Assembly: GCF_949628215.1 (NCBI RefSeq) | Contig: NC_134286.1 | Coordinates: 1,116,001-1,180,000, forward strand | Source of the DNA: Phalacrocorax aristotelis | Lineage: Eukaryota > Chordata > Aves > Suliformes > Phalacrocoracidae | DNA: 64,000 nt | Reading direction: 5' to 3' | Part shown: one piece after another, positions 11,328-26,300 of the stretch | How the letters are laid out: the number at the start of each line of letters is the position of its first letter | Numbering within the stretch: the first letter of the stretch is position 1 | Made by a program: the position numbers and the translations under genes | Notes under the pieces: generated by a model | Databases searched by the model: none | Told to the model about the DNA's origin: nothing | The model's input: only the letters and a program-made list of their open reading frames with translations

Positions 11328-14300
11328 CTGAGACACAAACAAAAAGATAGTTCCAATGAGAGGCAGAAATACCACAACTGAAAGGTTCAAGAAAATAAAA
11401 AAAAAAAAGGACCAAATAAAGACCCAGTGCAATCAAAGCAAGTCAAAGGAGACCCAGTCGCCCTCCATCTAACAGACCCTCATCCCTGAGGTCACATAGA
11501 AATTTGAGAATGAATGATTCTTTCCCTAATCAACTCCATCCCAGGACATCACCACGTCTCACAGCTCTTCAGCCCACACAGCTGACCATTGCTGCCCCCG
11601 CTCACGAGGGAGGGGATCTGAGGTTGCGTGGGGAGTCAGTGGCTGGGCTAGGAACGGAGGAATGGAGACGAGAATGTGTCTGGACCGGGGCTGCTGCGAG
11701 TTCCCCGCCCTGCTCCGGGCTCCCCACGCACATGGCTGCTGTGCTAACCACCACTTTTCAGAGTGCACTTGCTCAGTCATGCCAGTGGTGAGTGAGTCAC
11801 TTAAGATCCTGAGCTCTCGTACACTTCCATGCAGAGGCAGCAGCAACCGATTGAGAAGTGGCTGTTTGCACAGGTAACCACTGTTGATCAATGTTTCTGC
11901 CTGATGAGCATACGCAGCTGATGTCTGAGGAGGGTATAAAACCAAACTATTTAATACTGTCATTACTATGCTGACACATTTCCTACTCTTCTTTACACTC
12001 ATTTTTAGTGAGGAAAACGTTGTTGGGAAGGAAGTGACTGATGTATCAGTAGAGAAAGACTCAAAAGTTGTAGGTAGATAGCTGTATGTTCAGCTGGTCT
12101 GAGCCAGCTCTGAAATCAGCTCAGCTGCATTTATTCACAGCAGCTGAAGAATGGAGTTGTGGAGAAAGATGAAAAATCAGGGAAATAAATCACCACCATG
12201 AACTACTCAGACTTTTACCCTAGAAAATATTAAAGAGATCTTATCTACTCCTTCTCCCTGGTGCTGCTCAAACAAATGTCTTCTCACATCTGTTCCTTAA
12301 AATACCTGAAAGACCCAGGGCACATGCTTAGGCTTTTTTCTTGGGGGAAGAGCAAACCAGAAGGCAGATGTGCTTGTTTGCATGCTGACTCAGTCCCTTC
12401 AGCTAGTAATGGTGAATGAAAACTCATGAAACCACACAGTCATTGACAGCTCAGGAAGGGAAGAAAACAAATCTAAGGCACCCCTTGGGTTTTGACTAAA
12501 AGTGATAAGAAAAATAATCTCCTTTGCAACACTCTCCTTTGAAACCCTTTGAACCTCTGCCAGTTTCTAAGCTTGCACTCTCCTCTGAAGATGAATCCAT
12601 ATGGAGCAAGTACAACAGCATGCGAGCCCACTAAACTTTTTCACCTAACATGGTCAAACGAGCTCAACTTCCTTGTTTTTATCATCAGAGCACAGACATC
12701 TGGAGGACAGATAAACAAACTAACCTGGAGCCCTCCCTGTTATCTATCAGCAGCCAGGCCTCAGACCAACACGCTGGCCAGCCTGACAGAGAGGCTTTAA
12801 GTGTTGTTTGTGCTCCTCCCTTCCTCTCATGCAGCTCTAAATCTGTTCTGAACAGACCTCCCTTCCTCCTCCTCACACACAGACAGTATTTAGCAGTGCA
12901 ACATACACCGTACCTGCACCGTAGTTTAGGACTTCAAGCTCTGGCTCTGAAAAGAAACAAGAAGAGGGTGAGAAAGCGTTGGGCTGAACAGGTACACAGT
13001 CCAGAACATGGCACGCTGGGCAGGATCAGACCCAGAGGCAGCATGGTTTTTCAGGGCTCGCAGGTTTTCTTTTCTCCTGCCAACATTTTCCCTCTCCACA
13101 TCACACCAAGGGTGTTTTTGTATTACCCACTCACCCCCTCAGCAGGACAGGGGAGGAATCGGAAGGGCAAAAGCAAGAAAAAAAAACCAAACTTGTGGGT
13201 AGAGATAAAGACAATTTAATAAGTGAAGGGGAAAAAAAAAAAACAAAAAAACAAAAAAACAACCCTAAAAAGCCAAGTGATGCAAAAGCAATCACTTGCT
13301 ACCAGCAGACTAATGCCCAGCCAGCCCCTGAGCAATGGCTACTCCGGGAAGAGCTTTTCCCCACTTGTACTGCTGAGCACGATGTATGTGGCACGGAATG
13401 TCCCCTGGTCAACCAGGGCCAGCTGTCCCCGCTGTGCCCCTCCCCTGCATCTTGCCCACCCCAACCTACTGAGTGAGAAAGAGAGAAGACCTTGATGCTG
13501 CGCAAGCACTGTTCAGCAACAGCTAAACCAGTGGTGTGTTATCAACTCTGTTTTGGTAACAAATCTAAACCACAGCACCACATGGGCTGCTATAAAGAAA
13601 ATTAACTCCATGGCAGCCAAACTCAGTAGAGTGTCACTCACCTTTGAGCACCTTCCAGTTTACTGGTGAAGTGAGAAGCCTTAGGAAGTACATTTAGATT
13701 ACAGGTAATATTCTTAGTAAGAAAAATTACTAGCTGATGGCTGAACATTGCTTCTCTGACAGAAGCTAAAATAGAACTCATAATAACAATATAGGCGTTG
13801 TCAACCCCAGAAACTAATTTGTTATTAATTCCAGCTGCAGGTATTACCACATTCAAACAGAGCATCTTAAATTAATAGTACTTAAGTAGTTATCTGCTCA
13901 ATTAACTGGCTGTTTATGGTATGTAAAAGAGTTGTAAGTGTGATGCAAACATTCATCATTTAGCAGCAGTAGTAGGAAGCGCTGTTAGATGTTTTAGGGT
14001 AACCACCAGTGACAGTCCCCTACCTGGCCTGGGCAAGACTGTGAAGACTGTCTCCATACCAGCATGAATATGATCAGACACATGACAGTGAAGCAGCCAT
14101 GTCCCAGGGTTCCCCACCAACATCTCCACCATTTCAAAGGTCCCAGGGAACAGATCCACAACATCTGCTCTGTAGCTTTTGCCATTCTGTCAAAGGGAAG
14201 GGAGGCTGTTAGCCTGCAGTACTCTGTGCTCCTTTTCAGAAAGAAAATTCTGTTCGTGTCACTGGGGACCACTTCAGTGCCACTACAGTTTTTGAAAGCT

Positions 14301-17300
14301 CAAAAAAATATTTCAAAGAGCAGCTCCAGGGCTGTAGCTGGGAAAGCAAACACAACTCGGTAATGCCTAATCCTGAGAAGGGTTAGGCGAGACATACCAG
14401 CACAATACATAGGTTCAGCGAGTCAGATTTGGATGTGTGAAGTCACAACCCTTTCCTAGTTGCGTGAAGTTGCTGTGAAGTCATTCGAGAAGTTCAAGTC
14501 CGCCAGAGTCAAGCAAAAGTGACGGTGTCAGTGGTCAGTCTCTGCTTTATCATCAGCAGGATATTCTTACCTTGTATATGAAGGTCTCGGCATGAAAATG
14601 GACTGTGTGGACGTCAATGTCCTGACCCATTCCCAGGAGGTACCAGTTCACCCGCTCTCCCTGGAACATGGTCAGCCCAGGCAAGTTTGCATAGAGCCTC
14701 CCATTGATTGCTGTGCAGTAAATAACATACAGAGAGAGTAGAAAAGGCTGTTACTGAAACAGTAAAGATGCTGAGCCATCTCAGAGGAAGAACATGCAGG
14801 GCAAGTTAGATGCTACAAAGCTCATTTAGCAACCAGTGTGCATCAGCAGTTAGTGCCTTCCATATGACAGTCCCCCAGAAGTCTGGCAGTCTCTCTCGAG
14901 CTCAACTACTTATCCACTCTGTTAATGGGTAGAAGTAAAGTGACTTGCATCCAAGGCCATGCTGTAGCTCAGCTCAAATAAATCTCAGAAGCTACCTCTT
15001 GCTGAAGATCTGCAGGCAGCCAGCAGAGACGGTTGTTTCTAGAATTCAAGATGTGTAAAAATGGCCTTCTTAGCCCAATGGTAGGGAAACACGTATATAT
15101 CTATATACATATAAACCTCTGAACAATTTACTTGCTGAACAATGAAGACGGGTAAATCCTGCCAAGAGGCAGCCCTGCCATTCTAAGAGTCTCGTGCTGG
15201 CTGTACACATTACATGCTGATCACCTGTAAAAGCGCTACAGGGCAGGACTTCATTGCATAATCAGCACAGCAAGAAGGAATACTGCTTTGACTGCAAATG
15301 CAAGAAAGGGACCAGAACAGTGAGCGAGCTGAATGCGGTGGCACATGCACAGCAACTTTTGTGCTCAGATGACAACGGAGGGAATAAGATGGAAAGAGAC
15401 ACGATGTGAGGGCAGGAACACCGCTGTCTTACTCCCACATCTGCCATAAGCGCTTTCGGTAGCCCAAAACAAGCATCCAACTTCAGCATGCTGGTTTTGC
15501 TAGCTATAATGTTAACAATTACAACAACGGACATGTATATCTGGAGATTCTTTGTATCACGTTTACAAAACCAGTAGTAATGGTAGTTAACAACGCAACT
15601 CTTCACTATTGTCATCTCCACAGCTGCCAAGGGACTTGTTTTGCTGAGAGTACTTTAAAGAAATATAGATATAATATGGAGAAAAACTACCAGAAGTGAT
15701 TTAGAAAAATGCGTTCATCCTACTATGGCAGAAACAGCTTTTTGGTAATCGGCTAAAACAACTGAGCCATGTATTGCAGCCACATAGTTCAGTCAATTAA
15801 TTTGAAATCTAACATATTCCACTGGCCCTGACACAAACAGGATGAAATGAGTCTGACGTGTTAATTTCATATTTGATTTTATTTCCTGTCCCAAGTCACT
15901 CAGACACATCAGAGATTAACCTCTCCGGCCCGTATCTTGCTATGCCTCCTGACGGGGACAGCCGTAACAATCATTGTAGATCAAAGATGTGCGCCATACA
16001 CGTGCTGTAATATTGAGAACAACAGACTCTTTAATTTGTGCCACTGACAATGGAAAAGGATGAGGGCATTTGCTAGGGGTCAGGCTCCTGGTTTTTGGGT
16101 GGCTGACTACTCATAGAGGTCACAGAATCAACACCAGCGTTGCAGAGACAGTAAGGGGTGCTCAGGTGCCTAACAGGCATTACCGTGCATTTTGTTGCTT
16201 TCCAGAAATTTGTCATCCAGCAGGTTGATCTCCTTGTCACTCCCCTTACTGTAACGTTCCACATTCTCCTCCAAGTACCAGGACTGATTTTCATCAAAAA
16301 CCAGGAACAGTAGAGCAAACTCCCTCTCTACATCCTTCCTGATCCCATCAGACCGCAGTGCCCCTCTCCGGCAGACCTTCAGGGGTCCAATCAAACCACT
16401 GAACAGATCCTAATCAGAACAAAGGAGAAAAGCCTCTGAGGCAAGAATCTTCTCACCCTCTTTTGCATGCAGTGCTTTGCCTCTCAGCAACCATATTTTC
16501 TATTCCCTGCATCACCCCACTTAAAGCAAACGGTGCTACTGTGTAAGTACTCTCATTAGTGAAAATCAGCTACCAAAGCACAAGAAGAGAAACTACACAT
16601 GCTCTTATGAATGCAAATCCAAGTCATAAATATGAATGGTATCAAAATATTCTCCACTCTGTGGCTGCAAAAACATCTGCAACTTGAGATAACAAGACAA
16701 TGACCTCGGAGTTGAATGCAATGGTTTATTGCAGGATCCTCCAGGTTGTTTCCCTGTGAAATCAGTGCCTTGATAATTGATCCTAGCAACGCTCAGATCT
16801 TCCTGCTTTATCCACAGGACCCAGTTTTGGACAATTTCTGTCCTTCTTGGTTAGCCTTATGGCTCTCACTAATAGCAACCATGACTTACTGGGAGAGGTT
16901 CTCATATCCTGCAAATAGCTGTAGGAAGGAATTGTGGAATTGTTTTATGAGGGTTTGTTAGGGAAAAAATAAGGACAAACATCAGGACAAATTTGGAGGA
17001 CTTCACGTCCCAAGAGGACACTGGGCATGCCACCAGGTGGTTCTTCTACCTCCTGGCTTGGCCAATCTCTAAACTGTATCCAGCTCACACTGTTTTCTAG
17101 ACAGGGTGAACAATTGGTCTAACTGGGATTTTCCGGTTCTAACTTCTATTTTACCTTTACTGGGTCCACTGTGGAGTAGTAGATCCAAGGAACACAAGCC
17201 GAATCATTTGACCCAGGACCAGATCTCTCGGGAACTTCCCATTGGTACGTCACAATGTCACCTGAGTGACAGAGAAGCACCATTAACACCAGTGTGATAC

Positions 17301-20300
17301 ACTCACCAGTTTGCTGAGCAGCATGCAAAGCAAAACAAAAAAAGAAGATCCTGTCTCTAAAGTGCAAATTCAATTCTGATCTTGCTGGATGTTGCATCTT
17401 CCTTCTCCCAACACTGCAAAGCAGGATGGAAGCTCCCCTCTCACAAGCAAAGCTGAGGGGTCACAGGATGCATGTGCTGTCCGGTACCCATGCAACTCTT
17501 ATCTGCCACCTTTCAGACTGAACCTGACCAAGGAAATTCCACCTCTTCAGTACAGATGGAGCTTGAGATGATCTTTTGTCTCTTTGAAGTATATTTATGA
17601 TGCTCATTCAAATTCATTTTTAAAATTACTATTTTGTGTGTTAGCAACACATTTCAGAGAGATAGGGCCTGACTGAAAACCTGTTTGCTGCTTAGACAGC
17701 CTGCGCAATTTGAAGGGGGCCAAGAATTATACAAGTTGGCACCTGGACCACAAAACAAATTGGTTATTTCAGTCAGCATCCTTGCAAGCAATTGTGTGTT
17801 TCTCTTATTTCATACTATTTTCATACCACCGTGCACAGCACAGGAAATATAGGTCCCAAAGAGGGGCAGCTTCCCCCACCGTGGGCTGTCAGCCCAGAGC
17901 TACCAAGGACTGAGCTGTGAACTGCCATCGTTTCTCCTTCCTATGACAGGCCACGCTCAGTGGGGAGGATAAGGCTGCACACAGAAAAGTCTGAGCTAAA
18001 AGCTTAGCCCAGAAGCCAGAGCAGAACATGAACTCCTCGGGCAGCCACCCCCACACAAGCGATACCCACTTAAACCGCGGTGAACCTGAACAACCAGTTA
18101 TTGTTCAGTTCCAGTTCTCTACCACAAGAAAACAAGTACATCTAAGCCTGCTTAAAAGGAAACTGGTCTAGCTATAGGCTCAAGTTAGCTTCATAAGCCC
18201 GTACAGGAACATGGCTGGAGACCACGGTGACTTACCTGGGTTTGCTACTTGCGGCTGTCCCGTCCCCCTCTCCAGCACCCCGTGTGCACGAATGGAGTAG
18301 GGTCGCGTGGCATTGTTCTTAAACACGATGTTGAGAATATCTCCCACTTCCGCCCACAGAAAAGGACCTTGAGATAGGAAGAATGTACTCAGAGACTAGC
18401 AAAAACTGTCAGTGCATCCCTTGAGGATATTCCCATCTTCTCTCTCATCGTCTTCTCCCCAGACATATTCCCTTATAATATTTACGATACTCCCCTACCT
18501 ATTCTCTACCCTCCAAAAAGAGAACTGCAGGTCAGTCCCAGTTCAAGTAAGTCTTAGAAAACCAGACTGAGTTTCACAGTGAGGGAAATGAAGGTTGTTA
18601 TGCATTTTAACTGTGCCCAGTACAGCTAAGGCTTGATTTTTAAATATGCTCAATTTCTAAATATGCTAAATTTCACAGCATCTTAATCATACCTTGCTGC
18701 TGTTTTCAAAAAAATGTGGTAATATTCAATTTGGCCTGACAGTGTCACAAATCAGAGCTGCAGCTTATTTTGAATGGCATATACTGCCTCAGCCTTGCTG
18801 CTCTGGCACTACTTACAGTCCTGGGTTCATAATGCAGAGCTGTGTCTCTACAGACCCCCATCAGACATGTAACGTGCTTCTCCACTTCCCAAGGCCTGCC
18901 TGCTTTTGCCCCAAAAGTATTTCTCTCACAGGTACAGATTTCCACCTACATCTCTCAGAAGTCAGCAGTTATTTCTGTTCTACAGTCATAGAAATGCAGG
19001 TGTGAAATACTTTGCCCGAGACACAAAAGTTGGCATAAAGGCAGGCATGAGAACCCAGTCTTCTCTACTACAAGCTGTGTTCGGGACCCTTTTTCTCCAA
19101 AGCTGGACAGGAGAGAGTCTAAATTTCTCCTCACTTGCATACACAGCAGATGCCTAAATATCTAGGAGGCCTTCAGATTACAGCCCTTAGCCACTGACGC
19201 TCTACAGGCCAAGTCCCACTGCTGTGTGAGTGGAAGATGTACCCTCTGCACAGATCCTTACCTAGTATCCCGAGGTGCTCGTCACCATTTGTCCTGGCCT
19301 TGGGGGTCTGGAAAGTCCCATCGGTGTACTCCCTGTAAACTGCTTTCTTGTACCTGGAGCCGAGCAGTCCATTCTCGTTGTTCAAAAATACATCAGCGTA
19401 GCTGAGAAATGCAGAAGGAGTGCTGAGATACCCAAAAGCCCACAGGGAATAAACAGCTAACTTGTGGCAGGGGATTGACCAGTTGAATGGTTTTCCCAGA
19501 GACCTGCTTTGGCTGCAAAGGTGGGCAAAGCAACGTGGGGCGCTGCAGCTCCCACCAGCAGTGGCATACACACCGCATCACAAGATGGCCAAGATACCCG
19601 ACAGGCTTCACACCAGGGTCTACTGAGAAGCTTTGCCAAAGGTTTCCCCAGAAGAAGGGCTCTACCTCTCTGCAGAATGGTTGTGCCGTTCCCGCTCCCA
19701 GCTTCGGTCAGGCGCGTAGTCCCACATCACCTCCTCTGCCACGATGTAGTATGTCCGCACCCCCCTGTACTGCGGGGCAGGAGCGGGATCCCTTTTTCCA
19801 CACTTGGAAACCGAGTAGCGTTCCCTCATCCCAGCCTCGTAGTGATTGCTCGTCTGGCAGTAGATCTCAAAAGTCCCTGAGGGAGGCAGCACAAACAAGG
19901 AAGTCAGCTACTTTTAAAGATCCCAGGGAAGAGCTGCTCCCAGTGCAGAGCTTGTCTCGTGGCTGACACCGGTATGTGTGTTTTGTGTGTCTGGGTGTTT
20001 GTTTAGGGAAGCTGGTTGCCACAGGCCAAGATGAAAGGGGGTTATTAGAGAAACCAAGCAGGAATGGCACAACAAAGTCCTACATAAAAATCATTTCGGG
20101 AGGCTTCCTTACCCAGTAACCAGCTTGTTAGATGTGAAGAAACCCATAAAGTGACATAACTGCGTATCACTGCTGAGACGCTTGTTAAGTAAAAGATCTA
20201 GCCTGCGAATGCCAAAGCGGAGGAGACAACTGGCAGCGGAGGCCATCACGTTGTCTGAATAAGGCATGGTACTGTGTGCCTATCCCGCAAACTGGGAAGG

Positions 20301-23300
20301 CTGGGGTCTGCCATAAATGTGAATCTCCGTGAGGCCTGGGCAGCGGAGTTAAGCTCTGGCAACTGCCTGCTGCTTTATTGTGAAAGACATGCTCGCATGT
20401 TTCTGTGGGTCGCAGGCAGCAACGTCCGTCGGGGCTGTTACTACAAGTATTTAATAGGAAGTGGCAGCCTAGAAAATCAGTCTGGGACGATACGGAACAA
20501 GACCCTGTATCTCCAGTTCTTCCCCAGGGTCAGATGCAAAGACAGGAGCTGTGGCCTCGTAAATGGGACCAAATCAGATCTACAGCACAGCTCGCCCTGT
20601 CAGAGTTTAGACTGTGCTAAAGAATCAGCCACAGGAGCAAGTACTACAGTAGGAGACTCTTCCTCCTGCAATTTTAGATATGCAGTCACTTACCCTTGTT
20701 ATCAGGTTGCATGAAGGCAGTAGCAAACGTGTGGGGGAACAGATTGGTTGAATCCCTCCGCATCCCATTCACCTGCAGGGTGTTTCCCTGAAACACAGCT
20801 CTGTGTACATCTGCTTCACTGCCCAAGCCCAGAAGGTGCCAGGACACATTGTCTCCTTCACACACGTCCAGCCCAGGCAAGTTACCAAACATAAGTCCAT
20901 TAATGGCTGCAAAGCAGAAAACAATTAAATCTCTGCACATACGTATCGGCAAGTGATTTATTTTGTGCATGCAGTTTGACAGGGAAGACCTGCCAGTGGA
21001 AATATAGCTTCCTTGTAATCCACCCCTGAATACGCTCAGGACATGCTTTCTGAGACAGCTGTTGTTCTTTTCCCATGTCCCACCTGCTGCCTCTAGCCTC
21101 ACTCCATTTCACAACACAGCCACTCCAGCTTCCCAGCTCAATATTCAGGTGAACACTGCCCCAGGTTTTGCAGGTTCATTCCCGCTGCATGTGGAACAGC
21201 ATCAGGCCATACCATGCATCCTGTTCGATTCCTCAAAGCCACCATCCTTCTTCACAGAAGTCTCTTCCATCCTCAAATAGTACTTTATGTTTGCATTTAA
21301 ATACCAGCTGAGGTTCTCATCAAACACGCTGAAGAGAAGGTAAAATTCTTTGTCGATCCCTTTCTAAGATATAATCATAATCATGGCTGTTAATTTTTAA
21401 AATGCACCAATTAATTACCCTCACAGTTAAAGCTGTTGTGCCTGGCTCTCACATTCCCCTTTACCTTATAACTTGGCTCACTGAGGGCCTCTTTAGTCAA
21501 GTTGAATGTTCCTCTTTCGTTCCATAAGAGGCACCACTTGTGGATTTTTCCATACTTCACATGAGTAAAGTGACCAAAATGCAGGCAAGGATATAAAGCC
21601 ATTGCCTCCTTCCCCCACCATCCCTACGTTTAGGTGGAGGTTTCACTGCCTGTCCCAATCAGACCTGAGATCAGAGCCCAGCCCACACGGCAGGCCGAGG
21701 ACTATGTTCCACCCCTCCTTTCTCCTACCACAGGCCTAGATTGGGGATGTTTTTATTACCCTAAGTCCTTGAAAGTGTTCATTCTCCTAAGAAATGCATT
21801 CTTCCAAAGCACGGTGTGTTTCTCCACTAAAAGAACATCCCCGTTGTTGTCCAGATTCTCATTCCAATATCAGCTTCCTCAGCCCTACCCAGGAGGACAC
21901 CCTGCAGAGGGGGCTGAACTATTCCCAGACGGTGGCACACGAGGGGTGGCCAGGCACCTTTCCTAATTAAGCATTCATTAAAGGGTTGCCCAAGACTGTG
22001 GAGCCAGAATTGCTGCCCCAGGTGATTTTTCCCTGGCCTGCCTTTCCAAACAAGTCTGTTTTGTTTACACCCTTTCAATACCTGCAGATGTTATCATTAT
22101 CACAGCTCCTTCACATCGTGAGCTGTACATATTCACGATTCTCTTGGCTCAGGAGAGTCACATTTCCACCCTGTGTAACATGCTGATCTCTTCTGCACTC
22201 CTAATTTAGCCACATCGTGCCACCACTGAAAGCAGTCACAGGCAAATCCTCCAGGGAGGCTCTCGTGGCAGCTGTTTTGAGACCCGCCAGCCACTCCCTG
22301 ATCTACACCGCAAGGTAGGCAGGGTGGCACTAGGTTGTTTTTCTGCTACCTACTGTTCTTCACAATAAGGCTCTGCTAATCTGTCTTGCACTTCCCCAGT
22401 ATTAATTTGCTGCCTTCCCCAGACTTAACTGCCACGAGTAGACTACCCCTGAGTGAAATAAGGTTAAGTTCTGGTTGCCCTTCAGACTTCCACTCTCTTT
22501 ACCAAAAGCATAAAGACTGACACGGATTTTCACATGCTTTTTTGTAGCCAGCTCTACTCGAATATGAACTGATCTTGCAGACGAAATGCAATTCATCCAA
22601 ACCTCAAAGCATTATATCATTCAAGCAAATCACCTATAAGTAAAAATGTCTTTTTAACATTTCTGAGACTGCAATGAATATTCCACATGCCTCAAAGAAG
22701 CCTGCTACGCAAGTCTCAGGACAAAAGCTATCTATAAAGTCACATCCAAGGTACACTTGTTCAGCCAAGTTTGGCCATGAGTTTTAAAGCAGAGCTCAGA
22801 AACCATTTCAAGGGCAGCCCTTGGGAGCCCAGAACTCCAGCCATTCCCACCTAAGACCTAGGCGCCAGCTGTCCTGGTGTTAACCTGCCTTGTGGCTTTG
22901 ATTCAACTCGCCTAGACTCACACTATCATACATTTGATTTGATTATGTTCCCTAATTTTTCACTGATGCTTCTTTCTCTACAAGAGAACAAAGAACATGC
23001 TAAGGGTTGTGGCAGGAAAACCCCTTTTACCTGTCTGTTGTTGCCATCCAAAGTGCCCGGCTTGCAGATGACCAGAGGCCCCACTAAACCCGAACTGGAG
23101 TCTTTGGCAGGATTCGCAGCAGAGCTGTACATCCAGGTCAGGCAGGGAGGGTCGCTGGCCGTGGGCCCAACGTGCTTCGGCACAGTCCAGCGGTACGTGA
23201 AGTTGTGCAGTGGCGCAACGGCAACCCCGTTCTGGGACAGACCTTTAAAACAGGGGTTGGCACGGTTATTCCCAAGGTCCCTGAACAAACTTGGTTACAT

Positions 23301-26300
23301 CTTCTCACCAGCTACATTCGTACTGGGCTTTGTTTCATTCGTGTCACCAGAACACCCAGCCCCTCTGAAGTGTGATGTGGGAGTGTTCAAGGCACAGAGA
23401 GCTGCTCTCAGTACCATGTAAATTCCTGCTGGTGCCGTGGCAGGGACGGGCATGGTGACAGGAGGTAACAAAGGGGATCCCCTGCATCAGGGGAGATGGT
23501 TATCTAAGCTGGAGTGCACTGGGCGCGCTCCTCTGCTCACGGGGTCTCACACAGCTAGAAATGGTCTGAGCTTTGGTTTAGAATTTTCATCCAAAAAATA
23601 GCACCTCTGGAGCCATACTCCCTCTGGCACCCTTCCTGGGCACCAGGGCAGCGGAAAGCCTCCTTCGGCAAGGCCTCGGGCAGGTGCAGAGGACCAGGCT
23701 GGCTTCCACCCCGTTCCTGAGCACAACGAGTCCTTCCTGGCTGCAGAAACTACCCCGCACCGAGGAGGTACGAGCTGTGGAGCTCCACCACCAGCATTAG
23801 CATTCAATTACTTGAGAAAAAGGAGCCACAAACCATCATGGTACTGCATCCCTTCCCATGCCTTCCCATAGGACACTCCGTGAGGCTGGATGCTGAAAGG
23901 CCAGGAGGCTTTGTTAAAAAACATCACCAGGATGGTGTCTCCAACTTCAGCTTTGATCACTGGACCTACACAAATAGCAGAGAGAGCATGTCAGCAACTG
24001 AGCAACTCCCCTGGTGACCAGGCAAACTGAAGCAGCCAGGGCCACCTTTCACCCAGGCAGGGGGGAGCAGAGGATGCAGAAGAAATGCGGACACCCTCGT
24101 ACATAGACGCTGCCTACGGCCATTCAGCCCTGGCAGCAGGAGCAGGGGGCTGACAAGAATTATCCGAAACCGTGGCCTCCCCAGGCCCTGCTCTGCACCG
24201 TAGCAACTACTGCCCTGGGGGTCAACATCTCCTCTGGGTGGCACCCCAATTCCTCAGAGGAACCCCAAACCAAGCCCTTTGTAAATACACCATTCACCTT
24301 CCTGATGTGCGAGGGGGCTCCTTTCAGGCCTGGAGCTGTGGCCCTCTCCCCTCCATCAATTAAGACTTAGGGTTGGACTGGTCCTTGCAGTTCAGGGGAC
24401 CACGTTAGCGTGATGGTCCACAACAGGGCAATCCTGCCGCAGTTCTTCACTGATGAGGCTCCCCCTTCCTCCTCCTCACCCCTCCCCTCCTAGGCAGCCC
24501 AGGCTCCATCCCCACTGTTCATTAAACATCTCAGGCGACTGATGCGGGCCATAAAACCAAGAGGCAACCTGCTGCACGGTTAGCAACGTGAATAAGCTAC
24601 CTGCAGCATCCCACAAGCACAGGGACTCTGGGTGGCACCACAGCAGGCCACTGCAATGGAGGCAGGTGGAGGGCAGCAGGAGCGAGCTGCGGGGTGAGGA
24701 GCTGTCAGATGCCCACAGTGGCCGTGCCTAACAGCCCCACGAAGAAAACCAACAGCACTAACAACCAGCCCAGCTGAGTGTACTTTGTGGCAAGAACAGG
24801 CAGCGTAAGCCAGCGGCACATGCCCATGCAGCACGGGATGTCCACACTGCACCACGTCCCGTTCAGCAGCTCCCTGTGCCAGAGCTCAGCCCCTCGTGGC
24901 CCCATATCTCTTCTAGACATCCCAACCACTTTACTGAGTCAGCTTTAATGAGCCAGTTAAACGAGTTCATGCCACTCCCCCCCACAGATGTCACTTGTTT
25001 ATCTGACCAGGGATTTTCATCAATTCATTCTTCAGTGGTTTTAGTTTACAATAGAAAACATCTGTAATTTCTTTGTTATACCAGAGTTTTCCCTCAGTCA
25101 CTCGCCTTTCTATAGGAATGTGGCTGTTTTGCTGGTAATGCTAACCCTTTTCTTCCCCTGGTTCCTAAGGTCTGGCAAGACACCGTCAGCTCCTGACAGT
25201 TACACTGCATCTCTCCCATGCATAACTCCACTATTTAACTTTTATTCAGCTGCTCATAGTTCTTGTTTGCCTCTCCACTATTCTCCTCCCCGCTCCCAAT
25301 CTGTATTTTACTCCATGTGCTCGTTCCTTCTGTGGCCTCTGCTGGATTGCTGTTGCTAATTTCTAGTGTCATTAGATTATTAGTCACTGTTGATGCAGGA
25401 AATTGGACCACACCTGTATGTTTCTACCACATATGTCACAGCCTTCATGCACAATTTATCTGCCTCTACACACTGCCTATTTTCTTCTCTCGTCTTTCTT
25501 CACCACCCCCACTGTTACCTGGCTATAACAGAGAGACCACCCGCTCAAAAGAGGAAGCTTTCTGTGAGGGAGTGGGGTTTGTAGCATGCCTTGAAGATGC
25601 TCAGTCAAAACCACATAACCGGAGGCTATCACTGTGGCCCGTTCAGCTCTAGTTACAAACACCACACTGCATCCCTCAGCCCTTACTACAATCTCTGAAG
25701 ACTGCCCTGGCAGAAAAGTGATTCCATCTGTTCTACCATTCTACATCCTAGGTCTGTCCCCCTCACTCTTAGATGTAAATGCTGTGAAACGCCTCCTCTG
25801 TGCCACTCACTGCACCATGAAGCAAGAGGACAATTACAGCCAACTGGAACTCCCAACATCAGCATTGCTCTCGCAGGCACTGAAAGAGGATTTGTGTTGC
25901 TGGATGATTCCTACCAAGTATCCCAAGGTGTTTCTCCTCTTCTGATTGCTGCTTTTCCTCGCGGAAGCTCTCATCAGTATATTCCACATACTTTGCCTTC
26001 CAATAGACACCCCCAATTCGGTAGGTGCTATGCTTGAAAAACTGCTCAGCAGGGCTAAATGCAAAAAGCAAACATCAGGTCATTTCTATGAAAATCAGCC
26101 CTGTTCTCCTCCTGCTCCCTGCCCACACCCCTCCGGCAATGCCAGCAGCATCTCCAAATCAAGCAGCTTTTCAGACAAGGACAGCACCTCTGGTTTGAAC
26201 AAGCGCAGCTTGCCTCAGTGAAACTTTTTCACCCTACAGACTCGTCTACCCACTGTGTTCAGAGAGCACCTCTGGCACGCAGCCCTCTCCCAGCTGAAAC

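Noticed and set aside
19487-19966. 159-codon plus-strand open frame
   Set aside because: It is the antisense shadow of HEPH exon 19876-19666 and its flanks.
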